A stretch of 64,000 bases of DNA from Oscillospiraceae bacterium (lineage in GTDB: Bacteria; Bacillota; Clostridia; Oscillospirales; Ruminococcaceae), in assembly GCA_902362965.1 (NCBI GenBank), contig CABIYQ010000001.1, positions 269,976 through 333,975 of the forward strand. The letters are read 5' to 3'. The notes below the pieces were generated by a model, which had not been told where the DNA came from, did no database searches, and saw only the letters and a program-made list of their open reading frames with translations. A program made the translations under genes and the position numbers. Below, piece by piece: positions 51,067-59,674 of the stretch; positions within the stretch are counted from its first letter, which is position 1, and each line of letters opens with the position of its first letter.

Positions 51067-53412
51067 TTAAGAAGCGTCCCCGCCGCCGAACACGCCCTCG
51101 CCGGGTTTGGTTGTCATAAGCTGATACAGCTTTGTATCTCTCGGAAAGCGGTTGATAAAGGGTACAAGAGCCGAGCCGTATTTGATAAGACCGCAGCCTG
51201 CGTCCGCGTTGGTAACATAGCTCATCTGCTCGTCGGAGATATTTAAGAGTTTCGAGAGCTTGGAACGGTCGGAAAACGCCTGATTGAGCATAACCACAAA
51301 TTCAGAGTTGGAAAGCATTGTGCTTGCCTGTACGGAATCAAGCAGATATTCCACATTCTGCGTAATAGCGGTCGGATAGCCGTTTCTCTTTCTGAACTGC
51401 CTCCAAGCAGAGTTAAAGAAAATGCCGCTTTGCTCGTTCTCAAACACAACATGGAACTCGTCGATAAACACATGGGTACGCTTGCCTTTTTTCCAGTTGA
51501 GCGTAACCCTGTTCAGAATCGTATCGGTGATAACCAAAAGTCCCGTGGGCTTTAACTGATCGCCCAAGCTGTGAATGTCAAAGACGACAATCCGCTTGTC
51601 GAGGTCTACGGTGCTTTCGTGTCCGAAAATATCAAGCGATCCCGTGGTGAACAGTTCCAAAGACAGGGCGATTTCCTTTGCCTTTTCTTCGGGCTGTTCC
51701 AATAGTTTATTGCGGAGATCGCAGAGAGTAGCGGTTTTGCCCGTCGCCTCGGCCTCCTGATACACAAGGGCGGTACAGCGGTCGATAATAGATTTCTGCT
51801 GCGGGCCGACCCCGGTTCTGTCGATCTGCTCTACAAGGGACATAATAAACTGCGATTTCTCCACAATGGGGTTGTTCTCGCCGTAGCCGTCAACCATATA
51901 CATGGCGTTCAAGCGGTCTTTGCCGCCTGCCGCCATATGAATGACGGTCGCCGTTTCATCACCCAAAGCCGCCGCCAGAGCGCCAAACTCATTTTCAGGG
52001 TCGCAGATCAGCACATCGTCCTCGGTGTTGAGAATCAGAAAGGCAATCAGTTCTTTTGCGGAAAAGGATTTACCCGAACCGGGAACGCCGAGCAGAAAAG
52101 CAGACTGATTCAAAAGGTTCGCCTTGTTGCACATAATGAGATTATGAGAAATGGCGTTTTCCCCGAAATAGATACCGCCCTTGTCCTGCACCTCCTGTAC
52201 CTTGAACGGCATAAACACCGCAAGGCTCTCGGTAGTAAGAGTACGAAAAGCATTGATTTTCCTTGTGCCGATTGGCAGTACGGTATTCAGGCCGTCGAAC
52301 TGTTGGAACTTCAAAACGGCAAGCTGGCACATATGCTTTCTTGCAACGGACAGCACCGTTTCGGTGTCGCTGTCAAGCTGCTTTTTATCGTCGGCGGTGA
52401 TTACCATAGTAATGACGGCGAACATCATGCGCTGATCCCTCGTTGTCAGGTCGTCCAAAAATTCCTTGCTTTCCTTACGCTGGAGCTCCATATCATACGG
52501 GACGACTGCGGAAAAATTGTTGTTGGCGTTCTGCCTGCGCTGCCAGTTGGTAATGTTTGTTTCGACCCCTAAAAGGCGGTTTTCCACCTCACGCACCGCC
52601 TCGTCGGTGGGTACGGGGACAACATCAATAGACAACATCATATTGCGGTTAAAATCGGTGAGCTCCGTTACCATACTGTCTTTTATATACGAAGCATAGT
52701 CTTTCAAAAAAAGAACCCGGCAATATTTCTCGCCGAGCTTCAGATAATCGCTGTTCTTTTCCATAGAATCGGGACAGATATAGTCCCTGAAATCGTGTCC
52801 CTTTTTCATCATATCCTGCGGGTCGAAATGAAAGGCGGCTTCTTCGCCCTGACGGTAGAAGTCGTGAAGCACCCGCAGCTTTTCGCCTGCGTCAAGCTCG
52901 GTACACTTTGAGCCGAGGGCGGCAAAGTGGGAAATCAGGTCTGCGCCCACACGGGAAAAGTAAGTGCGGGCTTCCTCAATATCCTTTTTGGCAACGGAGA
53001 TTGTGATATATTTCTCCTGCATAATGCCGTTTGCGCCGGTGGCCTTGTCAAGCAGCATTTGATTATATTCTTTGCGGTACACATCACGGGAATCCCCGCG
53101 CATAGGCATTAAAATCGACTGCTCAAAATTTGCCTTGTTCAGTCTGCGGTTGTTGATGGTGATTTTCGTGGTAGCGCCGGAATCCAGCGAATTGAGCAGT
53201 TCGGAATAGGCGAGAAACATAGCCTCTTTATCCTCACGGCTTGCCACGAGGTAGTTTATATCGCTGAATTTATAGGTCTTGGAAAAGCGGTTTCCCACCT
53301 GAAAAATACCGTCTTTCCAGATACGCTGAATCGGGATAATATCCTGCACCTTGCGGGGGACGGAATATCGCTCTTTATCCTGTTTCAGCAGGTTTTTTAA
53401 GGTCTTAATCAT
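51067..53412 (-). CDS. VirB4-like conjugation ATPase
   Basis: A 781-residue protein with an N-terminal VirB4/TraE domain and a C-terminal RecA-like domain. Walker A is LLGVPGSGKSFSAK (~441-454) and Walker B THVFIDEFHVVFE. It energises assembly and transport in the type IV secretion channel at the membrane. Its start overlaps the prgI stop by four bases. Confidence 0.95.
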   Translation of the reverse strand: MIKTLKNLLKQDKERYSVPRKVQDIIPIQRIWKDGIFQVGNRFSKTYKFSDINYLVASREDKEAMFLAYSELLNSLDSGATTKITINNRRLNKANFEQSILMPMRGDSRDVYRKEYNQMLLDKATGANGIMQEKYITISVAKKDIEEARTYFSRVGADLISHFAALGSKCTELDAGEKLRVLHDFYRQGEEAAFHFDPQDMMKKGHDFRDYICPDSMEKNSDYLKLGEKYCRVLFLKDYASYIKDSMVTELTDFNRNMMLSIDVVPVPTDEAVREVENRLLGVETNITNWQRRQNANNNFSAVVPYDMELQRKESKEFLDDLTTRDQRMMFAVITMVITADDKKQLDSDTETVLSVARKHMCQLAVLKFQQFDGLNTVLPIGTRKINAFRTLTTESLAVFMPFKVQEVQDKGGIYFGENAISHNLIMCNKANLLNQSAFLLGVPGSGKSFSAKELIAFLILNTEDDVLICDPENEFGALAAALGDETATVIHMAAGGKDRLNAMYMVDGYGENNPIVEKSQFIMSLVEQIDRTGVGPQQKSIIDRCTALVYQEAEATGKTATLCDLRNKLLEQPEEKAKEIALSLELFTTGSLDIFGHESTVDLDKRIVVFDIHSLGDQLKPTGLLVITDTILNRVTLNWKKGKRTHVFIDEFHVVFENEQSGIFFNSAWRQFRKRNGYPTAITQNVEYLLDSVQASTMLSNSEFVVMLNQAFSDRSKLSKLLNISDEQMSYVTNADAGCGLIKYGSALVPFINRFPRDTKLYQLMTTKPGEGVFGGGDAS

Positions 53413-53756
53413 CGTTTACCTCCTGTATCAATTTTGTCTTTGAGCGCTTCATAGTAGAAATTCGAGGATTCAAAACGAAGCTCTTTCGGCTCTAAAAGCT
53501 CCGAGCGAATCCATGCCCAGATAAATTGCTCGGCGGTCATGCCGTGATAGGTGATAAATCCCAGCGCCGCAAAGGGAGCAGCGCCGAGAATACACATCCA
53601 CGACACAGTTTCCGTCCCGACATAGGGCTTTAAGAGAAAGTACAGCCCTACGGCGACAGCGACCGCCAAAATGGAAAAAATGAATTGCCGCATACTTAAC
53701 CCGAAAAACATTGATTCGGTGTAGTTGCGGATTTCACGGTTGATCTTGACTTCCAT
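53409..53756 (-). CDS. PrgI-family (VirB3-like) membrane protein
   Basis: A 115-residue protein with two membrane helices (about 25-45 and 50-70) in the PrgI pattern IRNYTESMFFGLSMRQFIFSI and a C-terminal conserved AEQFIWAWIRSELLEPKELRF. It is an inner-membrane component paired with VirB4 in Gram-positive conjugation systems. Confidence 0.92.
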   Translation of the reverse strand: MEVKINREIRNYTESMFFGLSMRQFIFSILAVAVAVGLYFLLKPYVGTETVSWMCILGAAPFAALGFITYHGMTAEQFIWAWIRSELLEPKELRFESSNFYYEALKDKIDTGGKR

Positions 53757-53771
53757 AATCTTTGCACCTCC

Positions 53772-54611
53772 TTACAGTCCCATCATTTCACGCACAACAC
53801 GGTCGGCCATTTTGACCGCGCCCACGAGGACGAGCATATTAAACACAAGCTCCCCGATATAGCTCCATACCATAGAAACCGCCGCAGCGTTGGGGTCAAC
53901 TACGGGCGGGGCCGAAGCGAACAGGGAGAAGATAATGCAGGCAAGCACGATAATTGCCCCCTCCAAGCAAACGGCGGCGTAGCTCTTTATAAAGCTCTTG
54001 CCGACATTCTGCGAGGGTTCGCCTGCAAAGGCAGACAGCGGCACCGGCGCAATCGCCGTGTAAAGGTAGAGTTTGAAAAATCTGCCGTAGACCGTCATTA
54101 TCATAATAAAAGACAGTACCGTAATGAACAGGCCGCCGATCAGCGTCACCGCCCATAATGGGATAGATTCAAAAAATCCGCAGTCCTCAACCGCTGTCAC
54201 GATTTCAGCGGGCAAAACCGTCTGACCTGCTGCACCAAATCCCGCAGCGGTCATAATGGTGGAAATAAGCCCCTGTACGATATTGAACAAAGCCATCATC
54301 AGTTCCAGACCATAGGTGACGGCGGCCTTTGCCAACGCAAAGCGGATAAAGACCTTTAATGCGTGCTCCGGCTTTTTCAGTTCTGCAAACGAGCCGCAGG
54401 TTTTCATCACACCGACAACAAAGAACAGCACGAGCAGGGCAAGCCCTATCGCCTGTACTGCGCCGTGGATATTGACAATGACATTCCAAATCGTGCCGCC
54501 CTTAAACTGTTCGGGGGATTGGGTGATAAGCTGCCATATCTCGGCAAGTTTGCTGTTCCATGTTTCAAGGGCGTTTTCAAGGTTTTGTACGACCCAGTTA
54601 TCCGACAACAA
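53772..54611 (-). CDS. VirB6/TrbL-like multi-spanning channel protein
   Basis: About 279 residues with at least five membrane helices; it matches the CD1112-type ICE proteins (LSDNWVVQNLENALETWNSKLAEIWQLI at the start). I place the start at TTG 54611, just after GGGGGGTG, because a longer frame to 54662 lies inside the MT-A70 gene and lacks the family pattern; TTG 54608 is possible. It is thought to form part of the membrane channel. Overlaps the MT-A70 stop by 14 bases. Confidence 0.85.
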   Translation of the reverse strand: MLSDNWVVQNLENALETWNSKLAEIWQLITQSPEQFKGGTIWNVIVNIHGAVQAIGLALLVLFFVVGVMKTCGSFAELKKPEHALKVFIRFALAKAAVTYGLELMMALFNIVQGLISTIMTAAGFGAAGQTVLPAEIVTAVEDCGFFESIPLWAVTLIGGLFITVLSFIMIMTVYGRFFKLYLYTAIAPVPLSAFAGEPSQNVGKSFIKSYAAVCLEGAIIVLACIIFSLFASAPPVVDPNAAAVSMVWSYIGELVFNMLVLVGAVKMADRVVREMMGL

Positions 54612-55182
54612 AATCACCCCCCGACCGTTCACGGTAGCCCTCGATTTCAATATCGCAGTCAACCTCGTTGCCCCAAGCGTCCCAGCCGTCCGCTTTTTCT
54701 CTTGCGAAAAGCTCTACACGGGGCAGGTCGCCCACAAGCTCAATGATTTTATGACGGACAATATCAGGCTTTTTGCTGTGTTCCTCAATATGGGAAATAA
54801 TCACCTGATGAACGCCTGCGGATTTTCTTTTTGGGCGTCCTTTGGTAGCAAGCATACAAAATTCCGCATTAGCTCGCGTCCAGTGTCCCATACCCCAAAA
54901 AAGAGAATCAGATTTTCGGTTTTGCTTGATCCAGACAAAGGCGACCGTCTTATATTCAAAGCCCCACGCTTTCATAACGGAAAAGCAGTCTTTCAAAAGC
55001 GGAATTGTCGTCCACATAAAAAGAACGCAATCCGTATCGGCTAACTCTCCGACAGGCAATGCCTGTATATCTTCAAGTTCCATTGTCGGATAGTGGCTTT
55101 CTGCCGAACGCCCTAAACCTTTTTTGGAATACACTTTATACCGCCACGGCGGATCTGCGTAAATAATGCTGTATTTCTTCAC
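54598..55182 (-). CDS. MT-A70-family DNA adenine methyltransferase
   Basis: A 194-residue protein with the catalytic DPPW motif in IIYADPPWRYKVYS, then HYPTMELEDIQALPV, VAFVWIKQNRKS, and WTRANAEFCMLATKG, all typical of MT-A70/M.MunI-like N6-adenine methylases carried by ICEs and phages. Embedded in the transfer operon, it probably marks ICE DNA against host restriction on transfer. No cognate endonuclease is present. Confidence 0.93.
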   Translation of the reverse strand: MKKYSIIYADPPWRYKVYSKKGLGRSAESHYPTMELEDIQALPVGELADTDCVLFMWTTIPLLKDCFSVMKAWGFEYKTVAFVWIKQNRKSDSLFWGMGHWTRANAEFCMLATKGRPKRKSAGVHQVIISHIEEHSKKPDIVRHKIIELVGDLPRVELFAREKADGWDAWGNEVDCDIEIEGYRERSGGDFVVG

Positions 55183-55253
55183 AGCGTCCTCCTTTCAGGC
55201 ATAGTAAGGGCAGGCCGCCGCTTGCAGCCTGCCCCGTATGCCGTATCGTTCTG

Positions 55254-55469
55254 TTATCTGCTGTCCCGGTCGGGCGAACTGCGGATAACGCCGTACACAT
55301 CGTCCACAAAATACCGTCCGGCAAAGGGATTGAATATTGCGTGACATTTCACGCCGTTATACTCTGCCAGATAGTCGTTGTCGCCCAAGCGCCTGATAAT
55401 CGTCGCTTCACCGAGAACATGGGTTTCTCCCTGTTTCAGAGAGTGGATATAGCACTCGCATTTTTCCAT
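55254..55469 (-). CDS. Small conserved ICE protein of unknown function
   Basis: A 71-residue protein (CYIHSLKQGETHVLGEATIIRR, CHAIFNPFAGRYFVDDVYGV). No signal peptide or membrane helix. AGAGGAAGATCGCA precedes the ATG. Its location between Maff2 and MT-A70 genes is typical of small Tn1549 genes, but I do not know a function. Confidence 0.7.
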   Translation of the reverse strand: MEKCECYIHSLKQGETHVLGEATIIRRLGDNDYLAEYNGVKCHAIFNPFAGRYFVDDVYGVIRSSPDRDSR

Positions 55470-55486
55470 TGCGATCTTCCTCTCTT

Positions 55487-55837
55487 TCAGCCTGTAATCA
55501 GGGTAAGGATTTCTTTTGCAAAGGTAATGACAATGCCGCCTGCAAGGGTGAGAAATCCGTTGGAACGCTGGCTGGGGTCGTGGGACTGAAAAGACAGGCC
55601 AACCTGCACAATACCCCAGCCGAGCAGAATCAAACCGACCGCACGAATCAGGCCGAAAATAAAATCACTTAAATTGTTTACAACGGTGATCGGGTCGCCT
55701 GCGGCAAAGGCCGTCATCGAGCATCCGAGGGTAAAGGCAAGCGCCATAACGACAGCGCAGTAAAAGCGGAATCCCTTTTTCACCTTGCCGGGCATAGGCA
55801 GCTTGTTCGTGGTCTTGTTCTTGTTAAAGTTCTTCAT
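55487..55837 (-). CDS. Maff2-family protein, VirB2/pilin-like
   Basis: A 116-residue protein with a signal-like helix ending in MTAFAAGDP, so the mature part is ~65 residues with two hydrophobic helices (DFIFGLIRAVGLILLGWGIVQ, and LAGGIVITFAKEILTLITG). It matches the Maff2 mobile-element family and resembles TrbC/VirB2 in layout. Probably a structural channel or pilin-like component. Confidence 0.85.
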   Translation of the reverse strand: MKNFNKNKTTNKLPMPGKVKKGFRFYCAVVMALAFTLGCSMTAFAAGDPITVVNNLSDFIFGLIRAVGLILLGWGIVQVGLSFQSHDPSQRSNGFLTLAGGIVITFAKEILTLITG

Positions 55838-55851
55838 ATTGCAATACCTCC

Positions 55852-57639
55852 TTAAATTGAAAACAGAGCTTCTATATCCTCATCGGAAAGAAGCTCGTAA
55901 TCGGGTTCTGTTTCTTCCATATCGGGAATGTCCTCTGCGGGGATTCCCGCAAGGGAGAGCGTAGCAATGGCGTGTTCCGTCCCGCCGTGTTCATAAGGTG
56001 CGGCGCTGCCGTCTGTGGTAAGAGATACATTCGGGTGTTTCAAGATGTCGTATTTCTCGTCCATAATCGGCAATTCACCGCGGATAAACAAAAGGGCGCA
56101 GCAGTTATCCAGCATACGAACCTCGTCCGGCGTCATAAGCTCACGCCCGGAAATCTGATAATTTGTGCTGTAATTGCCGTTACGCCCCGACGATTTGCCG
56201 TAGGTGTTGGTATCAATGGTGGCCTTGCCTAAAAGCTCCGACACATATTTATGCGTGGATTGCTCGTTGCCTCCGAGATAAAGAAATTCGTCGCAGTTGC
56301 CGACAATGCTTTCCCATTGCTTTTCAAACAAGGTCTTTAACTGCGCTAAATTTTGCAAAATAATCGAAACAAACACCCGCCTTGAGCGCATAACGGACAA
56401 TATCTTGTCAAAATCATCCGGCAAGCTCACATTGGCGAATTCGTCCATCAGGAAGTGAACGGGGACGGGCAGACTGCCGCCGTACTTGTGGTCGGCCAAA
56501 TAAAACAACTGCTGAAAAAGCTGCGTGTATAAAATGCTGACAAGGAAATTGAACGAAGTGTCGTTATCAGGTATCAGCGCAAACAACGCAACTTTCTTTT
56601 CACCAAGCGACGGCAAATCCAATTCGTCCGTAGCGGTCAGCGCCGCCAAAGAGGACAGGTTAAATTTTTCAAGCCTTGCCGCCAAAGTGATTTGAATACT
56701 TTTCAGGGTCTTTGCCGAGCCGGAATGATAGTCCTTGTAATACTTCACGGCTATATGGTCGGGATCGCGCATTTCCAGCCGTTCAAAGAGTTCGTCCAGC
56801 GGCGAGGTGTATTCGTCCATATCCTCTCTGACATCAGCCGCACGCAGCATTTCCATAACCATTGAAAAATTCTGTTCATCGGGCGGCGCCTCATACTTCA
56901 AATAGAAAATGAGAGCCAAGAGCAGCATACTTGCCGCCGTGTCCCAGAACGGGTCATTGGATTGACTGCCTTTCGGCGTTGTGCTTTTGAACAGGTTTGT
57001 TACAAGCCTCTGCACATCGTTATCGTCACGGAGATACACAAACGGATTGTAGCAATGGCTTTTCTCCATATTCAGAAGATCAAGCACACGCACCTCATAG
57101 CCTTTTTGTTTCAGCAAATATCCCGTGTCCCGCAGCATTTCCCCCTTGCAATCTAAACACAGGTAGCTGGTGGTGGACGCTTGGTATAAATTCACTTTAC
57201 CATAGAACCTCGTTTTTCCCGCCCCGCTGCCTCCCACGACAATCGTATTGAGATTGCGGCGGTGCTTTCGGTCATCCAAGCCCATACGAACATTTTGTGT
57301 GAATATCTTGTTTTCCTCCGGCTTTATCGCCCGGTATTTTTTGTTGACGGCTCTTGCGTTGCCCCATTTCGCCGAGCCGTGTTCTTCACCCCTGCGGTAG
57401 TTGCGGCGAGAAGATAGGAATACGCCGATAGAAAGACCGTATACACAAAACAAAACGAGGACAGTTTTTACGCTTTCCCCGCAAAGCTCTATATGAAACG
57501 GGTCGTTCATTGCCGCAGGAAACCGGGCAAGGATTTCGGGCAGTCCTCCATGTGCGGCGGGAGCGATCAGAAGCCCCAGCCACACAACGGGAAAAATCCC
57601 GAACAGGCAGAGGACAAGAGAGTTATTCCCTCGCTTCAT
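55852..57639 (-). CDS. VirD4/TraG-type type IV coupling protein
   Basis: A 595-residue protein with two N-terminal membrane helices (~8-28, 57-75), Walker A VVGGSGAGKTRFY (~135-147) and Walker B VHFLMDEFANVSLP. The C-terminus is acidic. It brings the relaxase-DNA complex to the channel. It overlaps the preceding small gene by 17 bases. Confidence 0.95.
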   Translation of the reverse strand: MKRGNNSLVLCLFGIFPVVWLGLLIAPAAHGGLPEILARFPAAMNDPFHIELCGESVKTVLVLFCVYGLSIGVFLSSRRNYRRGEEHGSAKWGNARAVNKKYRAIKPEENKIFTQNVRMGLDDRKHRRNLNTIVVGGSGAGKTRFYGKVNLYQASTTSYLCLDCKGEMLRDTGYLLKQKGYEVRVLDLLNMEKSHCYNPFVYLRDDNDVQRLVTNLFKSTTPKGSQSNDPFWDTAASMLLLALIFYLKYEAPPDEQNFSMVMEMLRAADVREDMDEYTSPLDELFERLEMRDPDHIAVKYYKDYHSGSAKTLKSIQITLAARLEKFNLSSLAALTATDELDLPSLGEKKVALFALIPDNDTSFNFLVSILYTQLFQQLFYLADHKYGGSLPVPVHFLMDEFANVSLPDDFDKILSVMRSRRVFVSIILQNLAQLKTLFEKQWESIVGNCDEFLYLGGNEQSTHKYVSELLGKATIDTNTYGKSSGRNGNYSTNYQISGRELMTPDEVRMLDNCCALLFIRGELPIMDEKYDILKHPNVSLTTDGSAAPYEHGGTEHAIATLSLAGIPAEDIPDMEETEPDYELLSDEDIEALFSI

Positions 57640-57817
57640 CGTTCCTGCACCTAACCTTTTTAGTAGGGGCGTCGATTGCTTTCAAAAGAACCTCGTCAAC
57701 AATATCGGTGGGGCGTTCTTCCTCCAGCAGGTCGTTTCGCATTTCATTTAGGGCATTGATAACAACGCCGTGTTCGTAGCGGTCGAGCGTCAGCACCCGT
57801 TTTTCTGTTTTCTCCAT
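57623..57817 (-). CDS. Small conserved ICE protein of unknown function
   Basis: A 64-residue acidic/basic helical protein (LTLDRYEHGVVINALNEMRNDLLEEERPTD, VDEVLLKAIDAP). No recognisable domain. Two bases from the ArdC-like stop and overlapping the coupling-protein start, it is likely translated with them. Confidence 0.7.
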   Translation of the reverse strand: MEKTEKRVLTLDRYEHGVVINALNEMRNDLLEEERPTDIVDEVLLKAIDAPTKKVRCRNDEARE

Positions 57818-57819
57818 AA

Positions 57820-58704
57820 TCAGCGCTCCTGTTCCGTATGGCGGGGCGCTTTGCTCTGTTCCAGCGACCTTGCCATTCTTGCGGAAATGTCAAAAGCTGT
57901 GTCCCGAATGTCGGAGAGTTCAGCACGAAGCGTCTGCGGATCGGCTTCCTGCATATCTGCGGGAATATCATCAAACGCATAACGGCTGACATCTACACCG
58001 AATTGTTTACCGAGAATATATGAAACAGCTTTTGCCTTAAAATCAGCGGTTTCGGGGGTACTGTCACCTGCACGCACAAGCTCCGCTTCGGCCAATGCTT
58101 TGGAAACGGAACAAAACAGGTCGTTTGCGGGAAGTCCTCGGCAAACAAAAATAGCCTGCTGTTCGGGGTCATACAATGCACCCATACCGTCGGGCAGCTC
58201 ATCGACAGACTGAATCGGCACAGGCTTTTTGTAAATAAGTGCGCCGAGCAAAGCCCTTTCGTCGTGAGAAACAGGCGGCTGCGCCCTCATGCGGGAAGTG
58301 GTCTGCGAAATATCATACACTCGCTTGATGTTATATGACACGCCGATACTGCCGTCGTCACGGGTGTACTCGCCGTTAGATTCCACGATCTTAATAGGAC
58401 GGCCAAATTCCTGCCTCTTAATATACACGCCCTGATCGCGCCAAAAATCCTTGTCGCCCAGCCTGCGGGCGTCGGGTTTCGTCGCCAGAATCAACAGGGC
58501 GTTGGTAGCGGAGTAGTGACGGAAATTTGCCTGCACATCCAGATAGTCACGGAACTTGCCGCCGTCTGTGCATACTTCCTCGGCGGTGGCGTCGGCAAGG
58601 GCGTAAACCTCGTCACGCTCAGCCTTTTTCTTTGCCGCCCAAGCCTCTTTGTCAAAATCTTCGGCTTGCGGGGCGGGTTCAAAAATATCGTCAAAATTGT
58701 TCAT
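57820..58704 (-). CDS. ArdC/LtrC-like ICE protein
   Basis: About 294 residues from ATG 58704 (MNNFDDIFEP). The ArdC N-terminal-like ssDNA-binding region is visible (FRDYLDVQANFRHYSATNALLILATKPDARRLGDKDFW). The C-terminal region corresponds to the metallopeptidase-like domain of ArdC relatives, but I see no HExxH; the equivalent stretch reads FCSVSKALAEAELV, so it is probably non-catalytic. Related proteins protect transferring DNA or act in replication. Preceded by two adjacent perfect palindromes. Confidence 0.78.
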   Translation of the reverse strand: MNNFDDIFEPAPQAEDFDKEAWAAKKKAERDEVYALADATAEEVCTDGGKFRDYLDVQANFRHYSATNALLILATKPDARRLGDKDFWRDQGVYIKRQEFGRPIKIVESNGEYTRDDGSIGVSYNIKRVYDISQTTSRMRAQPPVSHDERALLGALIYKKPVPIQSVDELPDGMGALYDPEQQAIFVCRGLPANDLFCSVSKALAEAELVRAGDSTPETADFKAKAVSYILGKQFGVDVSRYAFDDIPADMQEADPQTLRAELSDIRDTAFDISARMARSLEQSKAPRHTEQER

Positions 58705-58740
58705 TGTTAGTACCATACCTTTCTAATGAATTTGTTTCGG

Positions 58741-58788
58741 TTTCTTTCTGCTGATTAGCAGAAAGAAATTTTGTGCCTCTGCACAAAA
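58741..58788. promoter_or_regulatory. Two abutting perfect palindromes between pcfB and the ardC-like gene
   Basis: TTTCTTTCTGC (58741-58751) with GCAGAAAGAAA (58758-58768), six-base loop; immediately followed by TTTTGTGC (58769-58776) with GCACAAAA (58781-58788), four-base loop. No base separates the two. They are upstream of the ardC-like start in the leftward transcript and may be an attenuator, an RNA-processing site or a protein-binding site. Confidence 0.6.
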
Positions 58789-58849
58789 AGGAACAAATTG
58801 GGGCCGAAAGCGGCTAATGCGCGTTTAGCGCTCGTTTCATTTTTCGGCC

Positions 58850-59674
58850 TTATCTCTCCTTTGATTTGGGTTTCTTTTTTCGGGACGGCTGCTTGTGGGC
58901 GGTCGTCTGCTGTTTGGTCGGATTTTTTGATACGGTGGGTTCTTCTTTGGCGGTAGCCGCCGCCTCTTGCTGTTTCGCCTTGATTTCCCGCAGTTCTTCA
59001 CGAACAGAGGGGCGTTCTTCGGGCGGTTTAACAGTACCCTCGGCGGTTCTGCTTTGCTTCTTTGAGATAGGCGCGGACGGATGGGATTTCTCCGCCGCTT
59101 TCCCAAAAGAAGCATTTTTGCTGACTTCGGGATTCTGCGGTGTCCGTTCCTCCTTTTTCACAGGCGCGCCCATTAAATCGTCAAGCAAACGGTCGTCGGC
59201 CTCCTTGTCGGGTTTCTCCTGTTCGGGAGCAGAGGGGGCGGCAGTTTTCTCGGCTTTGGATTTTTCAATATCCCGCTTAATAGAAACAGTATCGACTGCC
59301 GCCAGCTTGAAGCGTTCCACAATACGGTTGATTTTGGAAGCGTCCTCGGCACGAACCATAATATCTACCATACCGTCAGCGGATTTTTCTTTACCCCGCA
59401 GAGCGCAATAAACAACGCCGTACCGCTTGGCTTCGGCGGCAAACTGTTTCAAATGCTCCTCGCTGACGGTAAACACTTTCAGTTCCTTGCCGCTTTTGAG
59501 CATAGCGGTCAAACGCTGCCTGCCTTTGGTCTTGTTCTTATCCCTGTTTTTCAGAACAGTATAAATCATTGCGGCGATATTCTTTGCCGCAGAGCCGGTC
59601 AGCTTTAAGGCAACTTCCGTACCCTCTAAACTGATCCTTACAATTTGTTCCGCTGCGTCACCGGAATTGTACAT
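58850..59674 (-). CDS. PcfB-family (DUF3801) conjugation protein
   Basis: A 274-residue protein. The N-terminal ~145 residues match PcfB/DUF3801 (DAAEQIVRISLEGTEVALKLTGSAAKNIAAMIYTVLKN, then YCALRGKEKSADGMVDIMV). The remainder is disordered, rich in Lys, Glu, Pro and Ala, ending KKKPKSKER. PcfB of enterococcal plasmid pCF10 cooperates with the coupling protein and relaxase. It overlaps the relaxase stop by 17 bases. Confidence 0.88.
   Translation of the reverse strand: MYNSGDAAEQIVRISLEGTEVALKLTGSAAKNIAAMIYTVLKNRDKNKTKGRQRLTAMLKSGKELKVFTVSEEHLKQFAAEAKRYGVVYCALRGKEKSADGMVDIMVRAEDASKINRIVERFKLAAVDTVSIKRDIEKSKAEKTAAPSAPEQEKPDKEADDRLLDDLMGAPVKKEERTPQNPEVSKNASFGKAAEKSHPSAPISKKQSRTAEGTVKPPEERPSVREELREIKAKQQEAAATAKEEPTVSKNPTKQQTTAHKQPSRKKKPKSKER

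Noticed and set aside
50074..51246. A 390-codon rightward frame opposite the sortase and VirB4 genes
   Set aside because: It is antisense to two well-supported genes, spans their boundary, lacks a ribosome binding site and gives no recognisable domain. Long antisense frames are common in GC-balanced coding DNA.
54316..55044. A 242-codon rightward frame across the VirB6-like and MT-A70 genes
   Set aside because: Antisense across two confident genes with conserved motifs; no support of its own.
58866..59411. A 181-codon rightward frame opposite pcfB
   Set aside because: Antisense to the disordered tail of PcfB, Ser/Ala-rich by codon mirroring, no start signal.
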